This document shows, one piece after another, positions 1-8,937 of a stretch of 33,320 bases of DNA. The stretch comes from Parabacteroides sp. (GTDB lineage: Bacteria; Bacteroidota; Bacteroidia; Bacteroidales; Tannerellaceae): the NCBI GenBank assembly GCA_018054455.1, contig JAGPJL010000016.1, positions 1-33,320 of the forward strand, read 5' to 3'. Each line of letters opens with the position of its first letter. Position 1 is the stretch's first letter. The position numbers were made by a program, and so were the translations under genes. A model generated the notes under the pieces. It did not search any database and was not told the origin of the DNA. It saw nothing but the letters and a program-made list of their open reading frames with translations.

Positions 1-2141
1 GATTAAATACATCGCTCGATATGAAAGGCAAGATTACCGACCTGCTCGGTAATCCCACAGTGGAAGCGAATGTAAAAGGAAACATTGATTTTACCCGCCT
101 GGCTGGTGAGTTTCTGAATACCGATACGCTTTTACTGGAAGGATCCATCCAGTCGGATATCCATGTCCTATTCTCGTCGGATGACATCTCGTCGGGACAA
201 TACGGTAAAATACAGTCCACGGGTGGTTTAAAGATAAAGAATTTTAAAGCCTTAAGCCGGCCATTAGGGATCGATGTATTTATTTCCAGCGCCGCTTTGG
301 TTATGGGTGAAGATCTTACCGAGTCCACCAGGAATGATACGGTCCGTAACAGGATGAACAAAAACCCGCTGCAGGCTACACTTACGATAGACAGCTTGCA
401 GTTCAAATACAAAGAAGAGGCCAATACGCAGATTAGTAAACTGAAACTACTGGCTCGTACTACGCCTCAGCGGGATACGTCGGCTGTGATACCTGTAGGG
501 GGTACCCTGGAGTTTGACCGTCTGCAGACTTTACTGCCTGATTCGGTATGGGTTATAGCGCGGAATAGTGTTTTGAGAGGTGGAATGAAAGCTTCGGCTG
601 ATGATAAGAAGGTGCCGGTTGCCCGGCTTACCATCTCCCTGGATAGCTTGTCGTATCTTATTCCTTCTATCCGAACAGCTGTAATGCTGGATAAAAGCTC
701 GTTTTCCGTGGAAGCACTACCCTATAAGTCGGTTTGGAAAATGAGGAATGATTCTGCTTCGGTGCGCCGAAACCCTTCGGCCCGCAGAATGGCTTCGGTT
801 GGAGACTCGGCAGCGAGAAAATCTTCGGGCAACAGTTTGCTGCGAAAATGGGAAGTGCGGGGCAATGTAACTTTCGAAAAGATGCGTCTTCTGAGTCGTC
901 TGTTTCCTCTTCCGGTGGAGATGAACAAGAGCAACGTTTCTTTTACAACCAACACCATCAAGCTCGACGGGGCCAAACTACAGGCAGGAAAGTCCGACCT
1001 AACGCTGAGCGGCGAGCTAACCAGTATCCGAAGAGCTATGCTGCGGGGTGGAACACTCAAGGGAAATCTTTCTATTGTTTCGGATTATATTGATTGTAAC
1101 GAGTTAATACAGGCTGTTAATGCAGGTGTTCTTTACAACGAAGAACTAAAGGGAAACAAGCATTCCTCCTCTCAGAAAGAAAATCCGGAAGCCTTCAGCG
1201 AACAAATTATCAACAAAGAAATAGCCGCATCGCAGACCGACACTTCCAGCCAGCTGCTTATTATACCCTCCTACCTGGATTTAGCACTGCACACCCATGC
1301 CAAAGAGATTGTTTTCAATAACCTGGATCTGAACGATGTGGACGGGAAGGTTGTGATGCGAAACCAAAGTATACAGCTTACCAATCTCTCCATGCACTCC
1401 AATATGGGTGAAGGCACGCTGTCGATGATTTATACAGCAGGGAACAACCGGGAAGCAAGCACCGGCTTTGATCTGGACGTGAAGCAGATTCTGGTAGATA
1501 AACTTATTTCTCTTTTCCCTTCAATAGATACCTTATTGCCCATGCTACGGGCATTCGAGGGGGTAGTTGATTGCCAGATGGCCGCCTCGTGCGAATTGGA
1601 CTCTACAATGTCGGTTAAACTTCCGTCTTTACGAGCTACCTGTTCGCTGCAAGGTGAGAATATGGTATTGCTGGATGGCGAAACCTTTGCCGAGATATCC
1701 AAAAAGCTTATGTTCAAGAATAAAAAGCGGAATATGATCGACAGTATTGCGGTGGATATGGTTGTAAGAGACAAAAAGCTGGAGGTGTTTCCTTTTCTGG
1801 TACAAATGGATCGCTACAGATTGGCGGTTGGCGGTACGCAGAATCTGGATATGTCGTTCAATTACCATGTTTCGGTATTGAAATCGCCTGTTCCGTTTAA
1901 ACTGGGCATCGACATTAAAGGGACTCCGGATAAGTATGACTACGATATAACCAAGTGTCGTTACAAGGATCTTTTCCAGCCTTCTAAAACCAACAAATTG
2001 GATTCCGTAAAGATAAATATGAAAAAGCAGATTTACGAATCTGTCCGAAAACAGATGAATATGCTTACAGATGTTACGCAACAGATCCAGCCTGCCGGCA
2101 ACCTGGCCATGAAGGAGGTTGCCGAAAAGCCGGAAGATTAA
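1..2141 (+). CDS. AsmA-like family protein, C-terminal part (5' end outside window)
   Basis: The frame is open from the first bases of the window (codons before the ATG at 21 read LNTSLD), so this is the 3' part of a longer gene, with about 710 codons visible. The protein has no membrane segment in this part and consists of repeated beta-strand-rich stretches with alternating hydrophobic residues, typical of AsmA/TamB-type bridge proteins that in Gram-negative bacteria span from the inner membrane toward the outer membrane and influence lipid or outer-membrane protein traffic. The C-terminal part (about residues 500-660, with LDMSFNYHVSVLKSPVPFK) resembles the AsmA C-terminal domain; the usual N-terminal signal anchor is missing because of the window edge. 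The gene ends tail-to-tail with a minus-strand ABC permease gene and shares 4 bp with it. The family call is from sequence character and memory; the exact cargo is unknown. Confidence 0.8.
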   Translation, partial: LNTSLDMKGKITDLLGNPTVEANVKGNIDFTRLAGEFLNTDTLLLEGSIQSDIHVLFSSDDISSGQYGKIQSTGGLKIKNFKALSRPLGIDVFISSAALVMGEDLTESTRNDTVRNRMNKNPLQATLTIDSLQFKYKEEANTQISKLKLLARTTPQRDTSAVIPVGGTLEFDRLQTLLPDSVWVIARNSVLRGGMKASADDKKVPVARLTISLDSLSYLIPSIRTAVMLDKSSFSVEALPYKSVWKMRNDSASVRRNPSARRMASVGDSAARKSSGNSLLRKWEVRGNVTFEKMRLLSRLFPLPVEMNKSNVSFTTNTIKLDGAKLQAGKSDLTLSGELTSIRRAMLRGGTLKGNLSIVSDYIDCNELIQAVNAGVLYNEELKGNKHSSSQKENPEAFSEQIINKEIAASQTDTSSQLLIIPSYLDLALHTHAKEIVFNNLDLNDVDGKVVMRNQSIQLTNLSMHSNMGEGTLSMIYTAGNNREASTGFDLDVKQILVDKLISLFPSIDTLLPMLRAFEGVVDCQMAASCELDSTMSVKLPSLRATCSLQGENMVLLDGETFAEISKKLMFKNKKRNMIDSIAVDMVVRDKKLEVFPFLVQMDRYRLAVGGTQNLDMSFNYHVSVLKSPVPFKLGIDIKGTPDKYDYDITKCRYKDLFQPSKTNKLDSVKINMKKQIYESVRKQMNMLTDVTQQIQPAGNLAMKEVAEKPED

Positions 2142-3247
2142 CTGCTTTTACGGTAGCTTATAATGGCCATCGCATTGAATAGAAAGGCAAAAAGAGACAA
2201 GGCTCCCAATTGGGTAGACAGCTCGTGCAAACCGCTTCCTTTTAGAAATATCATCCGTATGGCCTGTATAAAATAACGCATAGGATTTAGTAACGTTATA
2301 TCTTGGGCCCATTGAGGCATACTGGTTATGGGGGTAAAAAGACCGCTCATCAACAACAATAAAACGACAAAAAAGTACATTACAAACATTGCCTGCTGCA
2401 TGGTAGACGAGAAATTGGAGACCAATAATCCAAATCCTGTTATGGTAAATACATAAATACCCGCCATCAGGTAAATGGTGCTATAGTGTCCTACCGGAAC
2501 TAGGCCATATACAAGAAATGCCAGCAAGAAGGCCAACGAAAGAACAATAAAAAGCATTACCCAATAGGGAATAAGCTTGGCAAGTATGAATGTAAATTTT
2601 CCCACTGGCGTCACATTAATTTGTTCGATGGTACCCTTCTCTTTCTCGCCCACAATATTGAGTGCTGGCAAAAAACCGCCCAACATGGTTAGCAACATGA
2701 CCATAAGCCCGGGTACCATAAACACTTTGTAATTAAGGTGCTGATTAAATCGGTTCTGAGATGCGATTTGTACAGATGGAGTAACAATTCCGGAAGTCTG
2801 GCTCCACTCACCCCGAATATCCGTGGCAAAGTCGCCAAGTATCTGAGTAAGGTAAGAGCTTCCTAATCCTCCTTTCGTATTGTTTACAGCATTGGCTGAG
2901 ATCATAACATCTGCAATTCCCTCACGGATAAGAGTTTTCTCAAAATCGGGTTGTATTTCCAGTATCAGGTCTGATTCGTTCGATTCCACCAACTTCATGG
3001 CATCCTGTGTACTGTTAGTTACCTGGACCAACTTAAAATAGCCCGAAGATTTAATCTTTCGGATCAGTCGCGAAGAAATGGTACTATGATCCTTATCAAC
3101 CACCGAGATGTGAATATTCTTGATCTCAAAATCGGCTGCCCAAGGCAAAATAGCAATCATCATGATGGTCATCCCTATCACCATTCTGGGAATAACAGAA
3201 TTCCGCAGAATCTGTTTGAATTCTTTTTCTATAAGGTATTTTATCAT
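2138..3247 (-). CDS. ABC-2 type export permease (second of pair)
   Basis: A 369-residue ABC-2 membrane subunit of the YbhR/YhhJ type. It has one N-terminal membrane helix (about residues 21-38), a large extracytoplasmic domain (about 42-175), then a cluster of five hydrophobic segments (about 175-200, 225-250, 258-280, 288-308, 345-365). The cytoplasmic motif VGEKEKGTIEQINVTPV after the first core helix is characteristic of this permease family. It is the last gene of the pump operon: the preceding permease stops one base before its start. It probably forms a heterodimeric channel with that paralog, energised by the two ATPases upstream. The substrate cannot be read from sequence; related systems export drugs or other amphiphiles. 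It converges on the AsmA-like gene with a 4-bp overlap and no visible terminator. Confidence 0.9.
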   Translation of the reverse strand: MIKYLIEKEFKQILRNSVIPRMVIGMTIMMIAILPWAADFEIKNIHISVVDKDHSTISSRLIRKIKSSGYFKLVQVTNSTQDAMKLVESNESDLILEIQPDFEKTLIREGIADVMISANAVNNTKGGLGSSYLTQILGDFATDIRGEWSQTSGIVTPSVQIASQNRFNQHLNYKVFMVPGLMVMLLTMLGGFLPALNIVGEKEKGTIEQINVTPVGKFTFILAKLIPYWVMLFIVLSLAFLLAFLVYGLVPVGHYSTIYLMAGIYVFTITGFGLLVSNFSSTMQQAMFVMYFFVVLLLLMSGLFTPITSMPQWAQDITLLNPMRYFIQAIRMIFLKGSGLHELSTQLGALSLFAFLFNAMAIISYRKSS

Positions 3248-3248
3248 C

Positions 3249-4355
3249 TTATTCCAGTCTTTTCTTAAATTTTTTCATACTTATGGTAATCAGTGTAGCA
3301 GCCATGAGAGATAACAAGGCCATTTCCTTAACAACCGATACCACGGTAAGTCCTTCGATCATCAGCTTTTTAACGGCAATGATATACCACTTGGCAGGAA
3401 TGATATTTGAAAACCATTGTAATACCAATGGCATGTTTTCGACCGGATAAATCATACCCGACAGAAGGACAACTGGCATAATAAGCACCATACCCGAAGC
3501 TAACATAGCCGCCACCTGTGTATCTACAACGGTGGATATAAGAAGTCCCAACGACAAAGCCACTATAATAAATAAAAGCGACAGAACAAACAGCCAACCC
3601 AGACTTCCGGCCACCGGCACATTAAGCAAGTATACGGAGATGACCAATATGCTTGTAAAATTAACCAGCGACAAAGTAAGATAAGGTACTGCCTTGGCCA
3701 AAATGATGAATAGCGGCCGCATGGGTGATGCCAGCAATACCTCCATAGTGCCGGTCTCCTTTTCGCGTACAATGGCTATGGCAGTCATCATGGCACAAAT
3801 AAGCATAAAGATCATCCCCATTACTCCGGGCACAAAGTTATAAGCAGCCTTCATTTCAGGATTATAGAGCATCTTAATCACCGGTTTAATTTGTATTGGG
3901 ACCTGCATAGTCTGCGCCCTTTCCTGTTGCCAGTCGCGTATAATATTAGTTGCGTAACCGCTCATAGTGGTTGCCTGGTTGGGATCTGTTGCATCTGTTA
4001 TAAGCTGAATAGCAGCTTCTCCGGTATGATTAATCTGACCGGCAAAGTTGTCGCCAAATACCACCACCATATCGGCCTCTCCTTTTTTGAACAACTGATC
4101 TATCTGACTGGGACTATCTAAAATATAAAGTACGTCAAAATATGCATTTGCCTGAATACGCTCGGCAATCTGACGGGTATATACATCCTTCGATGGGTCA
4201 AAAATAGCCACACGCGAATTCTTCACCTCGGTGGTTATGGCAAAGCCAAACAGTACAATCTGCACGATAGGTATACCCAGAAGTACCATCATGGAACGTT
4301 TATCGCGCAGAATGTGATAGAATTCTTTTCTTACAAATACGAGAAACTGTTTCAT
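3249..4355 (-). CDS. ABC-2 type export permease (first of pair)
   Basis: A 368-residue paralog of the next gene, with the same layout: a membrane helix near residues 21-43, an extracytoplasmic domain to about residue 170, then several membrane helices. The loop VREKETGTMEVLLASPM matches the ABC-2 permease motif (EKE-GT-E-L-SP). One base separates it from the ATPase upstream (stop at 4357) and one from the permease downstream, so the four transporter genes are tightly coupled. E. coli YbhS/YbhR is the natural comparison: two permeases working with a YbhF-type ATPase and a YbhG-type adaptor. The pair is probably a heterodimer. The function as an export channel is well supported by family and context; the substrate is unknown. 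Confidence 0.9.
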   Translation of the reverse strand: MKQFLVFVRKEFYHILRDKRSMMVLLGIPIVQIVLFGFAITTEVKNSRVAIFDPSKDVYTRQIAERIQANAYFDVLYILDSPSQIDQLFKKGEADMVVVFGDNFAGQINHTGEAAIQLITDATDPNQATTMSGYATNIIRDWQQERAQTMQVPIQIKPVIKMLYNPEMKAAYNFVPGVMGMIFMLICAMMTAIAIVREKETGTMEVLLASPMRPLFIILAKAVPYLTLSLVNFTSILVISVYLLNVPVAGSLGWLFVLSLLFIIVALSLGLLISTVVDTQVAAMLASGMVLIMPVVLLSGMIYPVENMPLVLQWFSNIIPAKWYIIAVKKLMIEGLTVVSVVKEMALLSLMAATLITISMKKFKKRLE

Positions 4356-4356
4356 A

Positions 4357-5100
4357 CTAGTCGGCTTTACGTGTTGCTTTACGTGCTAATTGAAGAAATA
4401 CATCGTCCATGGAATCGGCTCCGAATTGTTGTTTCAGGTTACCCGGAGTATCCAGGGCTTCGATTCGTCCGTCTACCATAATGGATACACGGTTGCAATA
4501 TTCGGCCTCGTCCATGTAGTGAGTAGTTACAAACACGGTGATTCCTCGATCAGCCGCATCGTATATAAGTTCCCAAAACTGACGTCTCGTTACAGGATCT
4601 ACTCCACCAGTAGGTTCGTCCAGAAAGACAATGTGCGGTTCATGAAATATAGATACCGAGAATGATAATTTTTGTTTCCATCCTAAAGGAAGTGCTTTGA
4701 CAAGCGTATTTCGTTCGTCGGAAAATCCCAGTTTGGCAAGAAGTTCGTCTGTTTTAGGGGCAATAAGCTTCTCCTCCATCCCATATATTCCGGCAAAGAG
4801 ACGAATATTTTCCCATACCTTCAGGTCTTCGTAGAGAGAAAACTTCTGACTCATATATCCGATGCTTCTTTTGACCGATTCAGATTGGGAGGCTATGTCG
4901 AATCCTGCCACAGTTCCTTTTCCGGAGGTGGGCTTACTTAGTCCGCATAACATACGCATAGCCGTTGTTTTACCAGCTCCGTTAGCCCCCAAAAAGCCGA
5001 ATATCTCGCCCTTAGCTACCTGAAAGCTGATACGGTCTACCGCAGTAAAGGATCCGAATCGTTTGGTAAGTTGTTCGGATTGTATAACGGGTTGACTCAT
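4357..5100 (-). CDS. ABC transporter ATPase, YbhF C-terminal-half type
   Basis: A 247-residue nucleotide-binding subunit. Walker A is GANGAGKTT, Walker B VFLDEPTGGVD, and the switch histidine is present in TTHYMDEAEYC. The signature motif is degenerate, LPLGWKQKL in place of LSGGQ, a substitution I recall from the C-terminal half of YbhF-like fused ATPases. I chose the ATG at 5100 rather than an upstream in-frame ATG at 5133: it forms an ATGA overlap with the TGA of the preceding ATPase, and the upstream option would add eleven residues read from inside that gene. It pairs with the neighbouring ATPase, the two corresponding to the halves of one fused YbhF protein. It provides the canonical Walker/H-loop side of the live ATP site. 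Confidence 0.92.
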   Translation of the reverse strand: MSQPVIQSEQLTKRFGSFTAVDRISFQVAKGEIFGFLGANGAGKTTAMRMLCGLSKPTSGKGTVAGFDIASQSESVKRSIGYMSQKFSLYEDLKVWENIRLFAGIYGMEEKLIAPKTDELLAKLGFSDERNTLVKALPLGWKQKLSFSVSIFHEPHIVFLDEPTGGVDPVTRRQFWELIYDAADRGITVFVTTHYMDEAEYCNRVSIMVDGRIEALDTPGNLKQQFGADSMDDVFLQLARKATRKAD

Positions 5101-6011
5101 AATTGTTGTTTTTGGGCCAGCACCATATAGCAATCTTCAATTACCGGCCGAATGTCTTTTATCCGGATGTTGGTGTGACCTAGGTTAGTTAAATATTGTT
5201 TCATCTCATCCATTTGCAAAGCATCCTTTATGGTAACATGGTGTACCTCGCCAAAGGCAAAGCAACTAGTTACCTGAGGGTGGTTGCGCAAATGAGCGAT
5301 CAATGAGTGCATACCATTGCTCTGTACCGCCCACAAGGTTTCCTTAAATTGATCAATGATTTCCAGGGGTGCAGCTTCCTGTAGAAAATGCCCATGCTGT
5401 ATAAGTGCAATCTTATCGCAAAGAGAGGCTTCGTCCATATAAGGAGTGGAAACAAGCATAGTGATATCTTGCTCTTTCAACTTACGCAGCATCTCCCAAA
5501 ACTCTTTGCGTGAAACCGGATCTACTCCGGTGGTTGGTTCATCCAAAAATAACACGGAGGGTTTATGTATGAGTGCACAACAAAGTGCCAGCTTTTGCTT
5601 CATTCCACCCGACAGTTTTCCGGCCTTCCGATTCTTAAAGGGTTCAATCTGCACATATATATCTTTGATAAGATGATAGTTCTCGTGAATGGTGGTATTG
5701 AAAACCGAAGCGAAGAACTGCAGGTTTTCTTCCACCGTTAGGTCTTGATACAACGAGAATCGCCCAGGCATGTACCCGATTCGTCGCCGGATCTCCTTGT
5801 AATCTTTCACCACATCGTATCCGCCTACTTGGGCTGTACCCACATCTGCCAACAGCAACGTGGTAAGGATTCGGAACAGGGTGGTTTTACCGGCACCATC
5901 TGGACCAATAATTCCATAAATCTGACCTGCATCTACCTGAAAGGAGAGGTCGTTCAAGGCTTGCACTGCTCCGTAGGATTTATACAAGTTTTCTACACTT
6001 ACGGCCTTCAT
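5097..6011 (-). CDS. ABC transporter ATPase, YbhF N-terminal-half type
   Basis: A 304-residue ATPase subunit with Walker A GPDGAGKTT, a good signature LSGGMKQKL and Walker B VLFLDEPTTGVD. The switch-loop histidine is replaced by proline (LVSTPYMDEA). It carries a C-terminal extension of about 80 residues after the ATPase core (about residues 225-304), absent from the partner. It overlaps the adaptor gene upstream by ATGA (6008-6011) and the second ATPase downstream by ATGA (5097-5100), so translation is coupled through three genes. The combination with the partner ATPase suggests a heterodimer with one canonical and one degenerate nucleotide site. Confident as a transporter ATPase; the partner assignment is by context. 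Confidence 0.92.
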   Translation of the reverse strand: MKAVSVENLYKSYGAVQALNDLSFQVDAGQIYGIIGPDGAGKTTLFRILTTLLLADVGTAQVGGYDVVKDYKEIRRRIGYMPGRFSLYQDLTVEENLQFFASVFNTTIHENYHLIKDIYVQIEPFKNRKAGKLSGGMKQKLALCCALIHKPSVLFLDEPTTGVDPVSRKEFWEMLRKLKEQDITMLVSTPYMDEASLCDKIALIQHGHFLQEAAPLEIIDQFKETLWAVQSNGMHSLIAHLRNHPQVTSCFAFGEVHHVTIKDALQMDEMKQYLTNLGHTNIRIKDIRPVIEDCYMVLAQKQQL

Positions 6012-6922
6012 TGATGCTTTGTGGCATTAAATATCACCTCACCGTACATTCCATTCTTCAGGTAACCGTCGTTCGTTACAGCAATCTTTACTGCGTAAAC
6101 TAAGTTAGCTCTTTCGTTACGCGTCTGAATGGTTTTAGGAGTAAACTCAGCTTTGTCGGCTATCCAACTGATAGTTCCCGGATAAGTCCGCATCTCATCC
6201 TCCCCAAAATCTGCGTAAACACTTACTAGTTGTCCTCTTTTTAATCTTGTTAATTGATCTGATGTAATATAAGCACGGAGGTACATCTGTTGCATATCGG
6301 ATACTTTAAAAAGGGCTTTCCCCGGTGCCGTAAACTCCCCCTGTTCCGCATATTTGATGAGGACAGTTCCTTGAATGGGAGTTGTTATCCTGCACTTTAG
6401 CAACTGGTCTTCAATCTGGGCAATCTGACTCTCTAAAGCAGTGCCTTCGCCAGAAATGCCCTGGTTGTTATTCACCAGTAATTCTGTATGCGCTGCCAAT
6501 TGTTTTTCAAGCACCGACAGTTGTGCCTGAATATCGTCTACTTGTTTTTGGTTGGCTGCATTGAGTTTAACCAAATTGCCAAAGCGAGCAAGTTCTCTTT
6601 TCTGAGTGGCAATCTGCTCCTTTAATGAAGCTATCTGACGCGGAACGGAAGTAGAACGGCTGCTTACCGCCATCCGGCTTGCCATGAGTTGCCTCTTTTT
6701 GAGGTATAGCTGCGTTGTGTCTACATAACCAAGAAAACTGTCTGCTTGTAACTGCTGACCTTCGGTTACTTCAAACTCCATGAGCTGACCACTAATCTGC
6801 GAGGAAACAATTACTTCGGTCGATTCAAATATTCCAGAAGCATCGTAATCCGTCTTATTATTGCTGCAGGCTACAGGTAACAGCGCTGCTAGAAAAAGAA
6901 TTGAGTTCTTAATTGTATTCAT
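6008..6922 (-). CDS. HlyD/YbhG-type periplasmic adaptor, probable lipoprotein
   Basis: A 304-residue membrane fusion protein. The N-terminus is a hydrophobic signal followed by LLPVACSNN, an acceptable though imperfect lipobox (Pro at -3), so the protein is probably lipid-anchored. A short beta segment with biotinyl-lipoyl character (about residues 35-60, SSQISGQLMEFEVTEGQQL) leads into a long helical hairpin rich in Q, K, E and L (about 70-150), and the second lipoyl half follows (TPIQGTVLIKYAEQGEF). This is the usual architecture of adaptors joining an inner-membrane ABC exporter to a TolC channel. It lies 14 nt downstream of the TolC-like gene and overlaps the first ATPase by ATGA. It bridges pump and outer membrane factor; substrate unknown. 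Confidence 0.9.
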   Translation of the reverse strand: MNTIKNSILFLAALLPVACSNNKTDYDASGIFESTEVIVSSQISGQLMEFEVTEGQQLQADSFLGYVDTTQLYLKKRQLMASRMAVSSRSTSVPRQIASLKEQIATQKRELARFGNLVKLNAANQKQVDDIQAQLSVLEKQLAAHTELLVNNNQGISGEGTALESQIAQIEDQLLKCRITTPIQGTVLIKYAEQGEFTAPGKALFKVSDMQQMYLRAYITSDQLTRLKRGQLVSVYADFGEDEMRTYPGTISWIADKAEFTPKTIQTRNERANLVYAVKIAVTNDGYLKNGMYGEVIFNATKHQ

Positions 6923-6936
6923 ACGTTTCGTTATTT

Positions 6937-8199
6937 TTAATTATTCAAGGTATTTTTTAAGTTGTAAAGTGAAAGCAACAGCTCAATCTCGTGAGCTGCC
7001 TTCTCCTGCTTGGCCAAGTTCTCGGCATTTATCTCGCGCATAAGCTCGATTACCGTGAGTGTACCGTTGGCCACCTTGGCTTCGGCCGACTTCCGTACAT
7101 TTTCCCTGAGGGTAATAATCTCGTTATCGTAGGTCATAAGTTGTTTCAACTTCTCGATGGAGTTGTTATCTTGTTTGGTTTCCATCGCAATGTTATACAC
7201 GAATGTTTCGCGTTGGGCAGACACATCCTGCTTATTCAAACCAAGTTTACGTACATCGTTCTTCTGGGTATAAAGTGCTCCGAAATTCCATGACAAACGC
7301 ACCCCGGCCAGATAGTAGGCCGAAAATTTATTTTCCAGCATGTTGAGTCCCGGATTACCATATCCCCCCTGAGCAAACAGATTGAGCTTGGGCATATAAG
7401 AGGATCTGATTTTAAGTCGCTGTACATCGAAGAGGTTTTCCTGGGCTTCGAACAGTTGAAGCTCGGGGCGTTTCACTTCGGCAGTCAGCGAAAGTTCCTC
7501 TACGTCCGGTTTAACGAGCTGAGTGGACTGATTGAGCGGCAGGTCCGTCATAACCCCCAGCATCTCCATATAGGCTTTGCGGGTTGCCTCAGCATGGGTT
7601 CGTTGCTGTATGGCCTTGAGCTGTTCTACTCGTACGGCATCCAGATCGGCTTGATTGGCCATTCCGTTGATAGCATATCCTGAAATACGCTGGTAATTAC
7701 GCTCCAGATCGTCCTGAAGCAGACGGTTTTGTTCCAATTGCTCGTCTACCAGCAATATGCCGAAGTAGAGTTGGTTTACCCGATCGTACAGCTTGTAAAC
7801 CTCTACATCGAGTTGTCGTTTCTCAACATCACTGCCAGCTTTTATGATACGCTTTTGTGCATGGGTGGTGCCTCCATCCCAAATAGACTGTGTTAGATCG
7901 AATGTTAATCCATATTGATCTTTGGATACTCCTTCGATTGTAATTCCCGGAATGCTTACCGGCATTTTGGTGACATCCGACTGGTAAGTGGCTTTGGCAA
8001 ATACAGTAAATTGGGGCAGGTAGTTTTTACCGGCGTTATCCATACTGTATTCGTTACTTTTTTCAATCAGATTGTATCGCTTCACCAACGGATAATTTGC
8101 ACGTGCCCGTTGCTGACAACTATCCAGCGTAAGCTGTCCGTAAACGGATGGCGACAGATTGCCCAAAAGCAGTGATAGTACGATGATTAATCTCTTCAT
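6937..8199 (-). CDS. TolC-family outer membrane efflux protein
   Basis: A 420-residue outer membrane factor. A Sec signal peptide (about residues 1-21, ending SVYGQ) precedes LTLDSCQQRARANYPLVKR, the typical start of the TolC/OEP repeat. The rest is two long helical repeats alternating with short beta strands (for example YLAGVRLSWNFGAL, and the KAEVANGT-type turn KSAEAKVANGTLTVIEL near residue 380). The length is in the normal range for the family. It is the first structural gene of the pump operon, 83 nt downstream of the tetR-type gene and 14 nt upstream of the adaptor. Having the outer membrane factor encoded within the operon suggests a dedicated exporter. Confidence 0.92.
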   Translation of the reverse strand: MKRLIIVLSLLLGNLSPSVYGQLTLDSCQQRARANYPLVKRYNLIEKSNEYSMDNAGKNYLPQFTVFAKATYQSDVTKMPVSIPGITIEGVSKDQYGLTFDLTQSIWDGGTTHAQKRIIKAGSDVEKRQLDVEVYKLYDRVNQLYFGILLVDEQLEQNRLLQDDLERNYQRISGYAINGMANQADLDAVRVEQLKAIQQRTHAEATRKAYMEMLGVMTDLPLNQSTQLVKPDVEELSLTAEVKRPELQLFEAQENLFDVQRLKIRSSYMPKLNLFAQGGYGNPGLNMLENKFSAYYLAGVRLSWNFGALYTQKNDVRKLGLNKQDVSAQRETFVYNIAMETKQDNNSIEKLKQLMTYDNEIITLRENVRKSAEAKVANGTLTVIELMREINAENLAKQEKAAHEIELLLSLYNLKNTLNN

Positions 8200-8282
8200 A
8201 AACTTTATATTTTATAATTTCTATTAAATCTGCATGGGGACTAATTACTTTGCACCCCAATTAATGGTTACCTAAAGATACC
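8200..8282. promoter_or_regulatory. tetR-tolC intergenic region, candidate operator
   Basis: The 83 bp between the TetR-type regulator and the pump genes contain an imperfect inverted element with TGGGG (8235-8239) and CCCCA (8255-8259) flanking an AT-rich centre containing TAATTA. A regulator directly upstream of its pump often binds here, so this is a candidate operator. I see no convincing TAnnTTTG box on the minus strand in this gap, so the pump may instead be transcribed from the regulator's promoter. Low confidence. Confidence 0.25.
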
Positions 8283-8903
8283 TTATGGAGTAAGAAGAAT
8301 ACGCATCACCTTTGCCACCAATGCACGTCTCTGTTCATAAAATTCAGTAAATGCCTGACTATTCCCTTCCAAAAACAGGATAGTCAGCATATTTCTTGTA
8401 AGCATAGGGAAAACCAATAAACTCATCAAAGTCGATATTACATCGATGAGCGGTATTTTTTGCAGGATGCCTTTATCCATCTCGTCCAATAGCTGATCCT
8501 TTATTTTAAGCAGAGGAGAAAGCCTCGCCGTATTCTTTCCTATAGTTTGCAGCAAATGAAGTACATCCCGATTCATCTCCTTGGCGACAAATATGGGCAA
8601 TAGGGGATTACGAGAAAGTATATCGGCATAAATCGGAATGATCTTCTCCATTTTATTCAGGAAAGGACAATCTATAGAGGCAATCGACTCGATATTGGGG
8701 ACAACCTCCGCAATTATTTGTCCGAATATCGCATCAAACAGCATTTCTTTCGTTCTGAAATAGTAATGAAGAGCCGTACGTCCGATGCCAACCTCGGCGG
8801 CAATATCTGACATTTTCGTAGATTCATACCCTTTACGAACGAAGACAACCTTGGCTGCTTCAAGGATCTTAACTTCCATGTCCGGATTCTGTTCTGTATT
8901 CAT
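8283..8903 (-). CDS. TetR/AcrR-family transcriptional regulator
   Basis: A 206-residue one-component repressor. The N-terminal DNA-binding domain (about residues 10-58) has the TetR pattern: KILEAAKVVFVRKGYESTK, then MSDIAAEVGIGRTALHYYF with the helix-turn-helix and the tyrosine/phenylalanine motif, then KEMLFDAIF. The remaining 150 residues are helical and should form the ligand-binding and dimer domain. Its position immediately upstream of the tripartite exporter, same strand, argues that it represses the pump and is relieved by a pump substrate. The first five codons and the leader are nearly identical to those of the AraC-type gene upstream (see findings). Family assignment is firm; target and ligand are inferred. 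Confidence 0.93.
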   Translation of the reverse strand: MNTEQNPDMEVKILEAAKVVFVRKGYESTKMSDIAAEVGIGRTALHYYFRTKEMLFDAIFGQIIAEVVPNIESIASIDCPFLNKMEKIIPIYADILSRNPLLPIFVAKEMNRDVLHLLQTIGKNTARLSPLLKIKDQLLDEMDKGILQKIPLIDVISTLMSLLVFPMLTRNMLTILFLEGNSQAFTEFYEQRRALVAKVMRILLTP

Positions 8904-8937
8904 TGTTTTATACTTATATTATATATTATCTTTAGAT

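Noticed and set aside
1629-2081. 150-codon minus-strand frame inside the AsmA-like gene
   Set aside because: Its residue composition (many His, Tyr, Ile) is that of a reverse-complement shadow, and the plus-strand gene covers it fully.
4357-6011. The two ATPase genes as a single fused YbhF-like gene broken by a frameshift
   Set aside because: The junction is a clean ATGA overlap with its own start codon, and the other junctions in the operon use the same arrangement, so split genes are the natural state.
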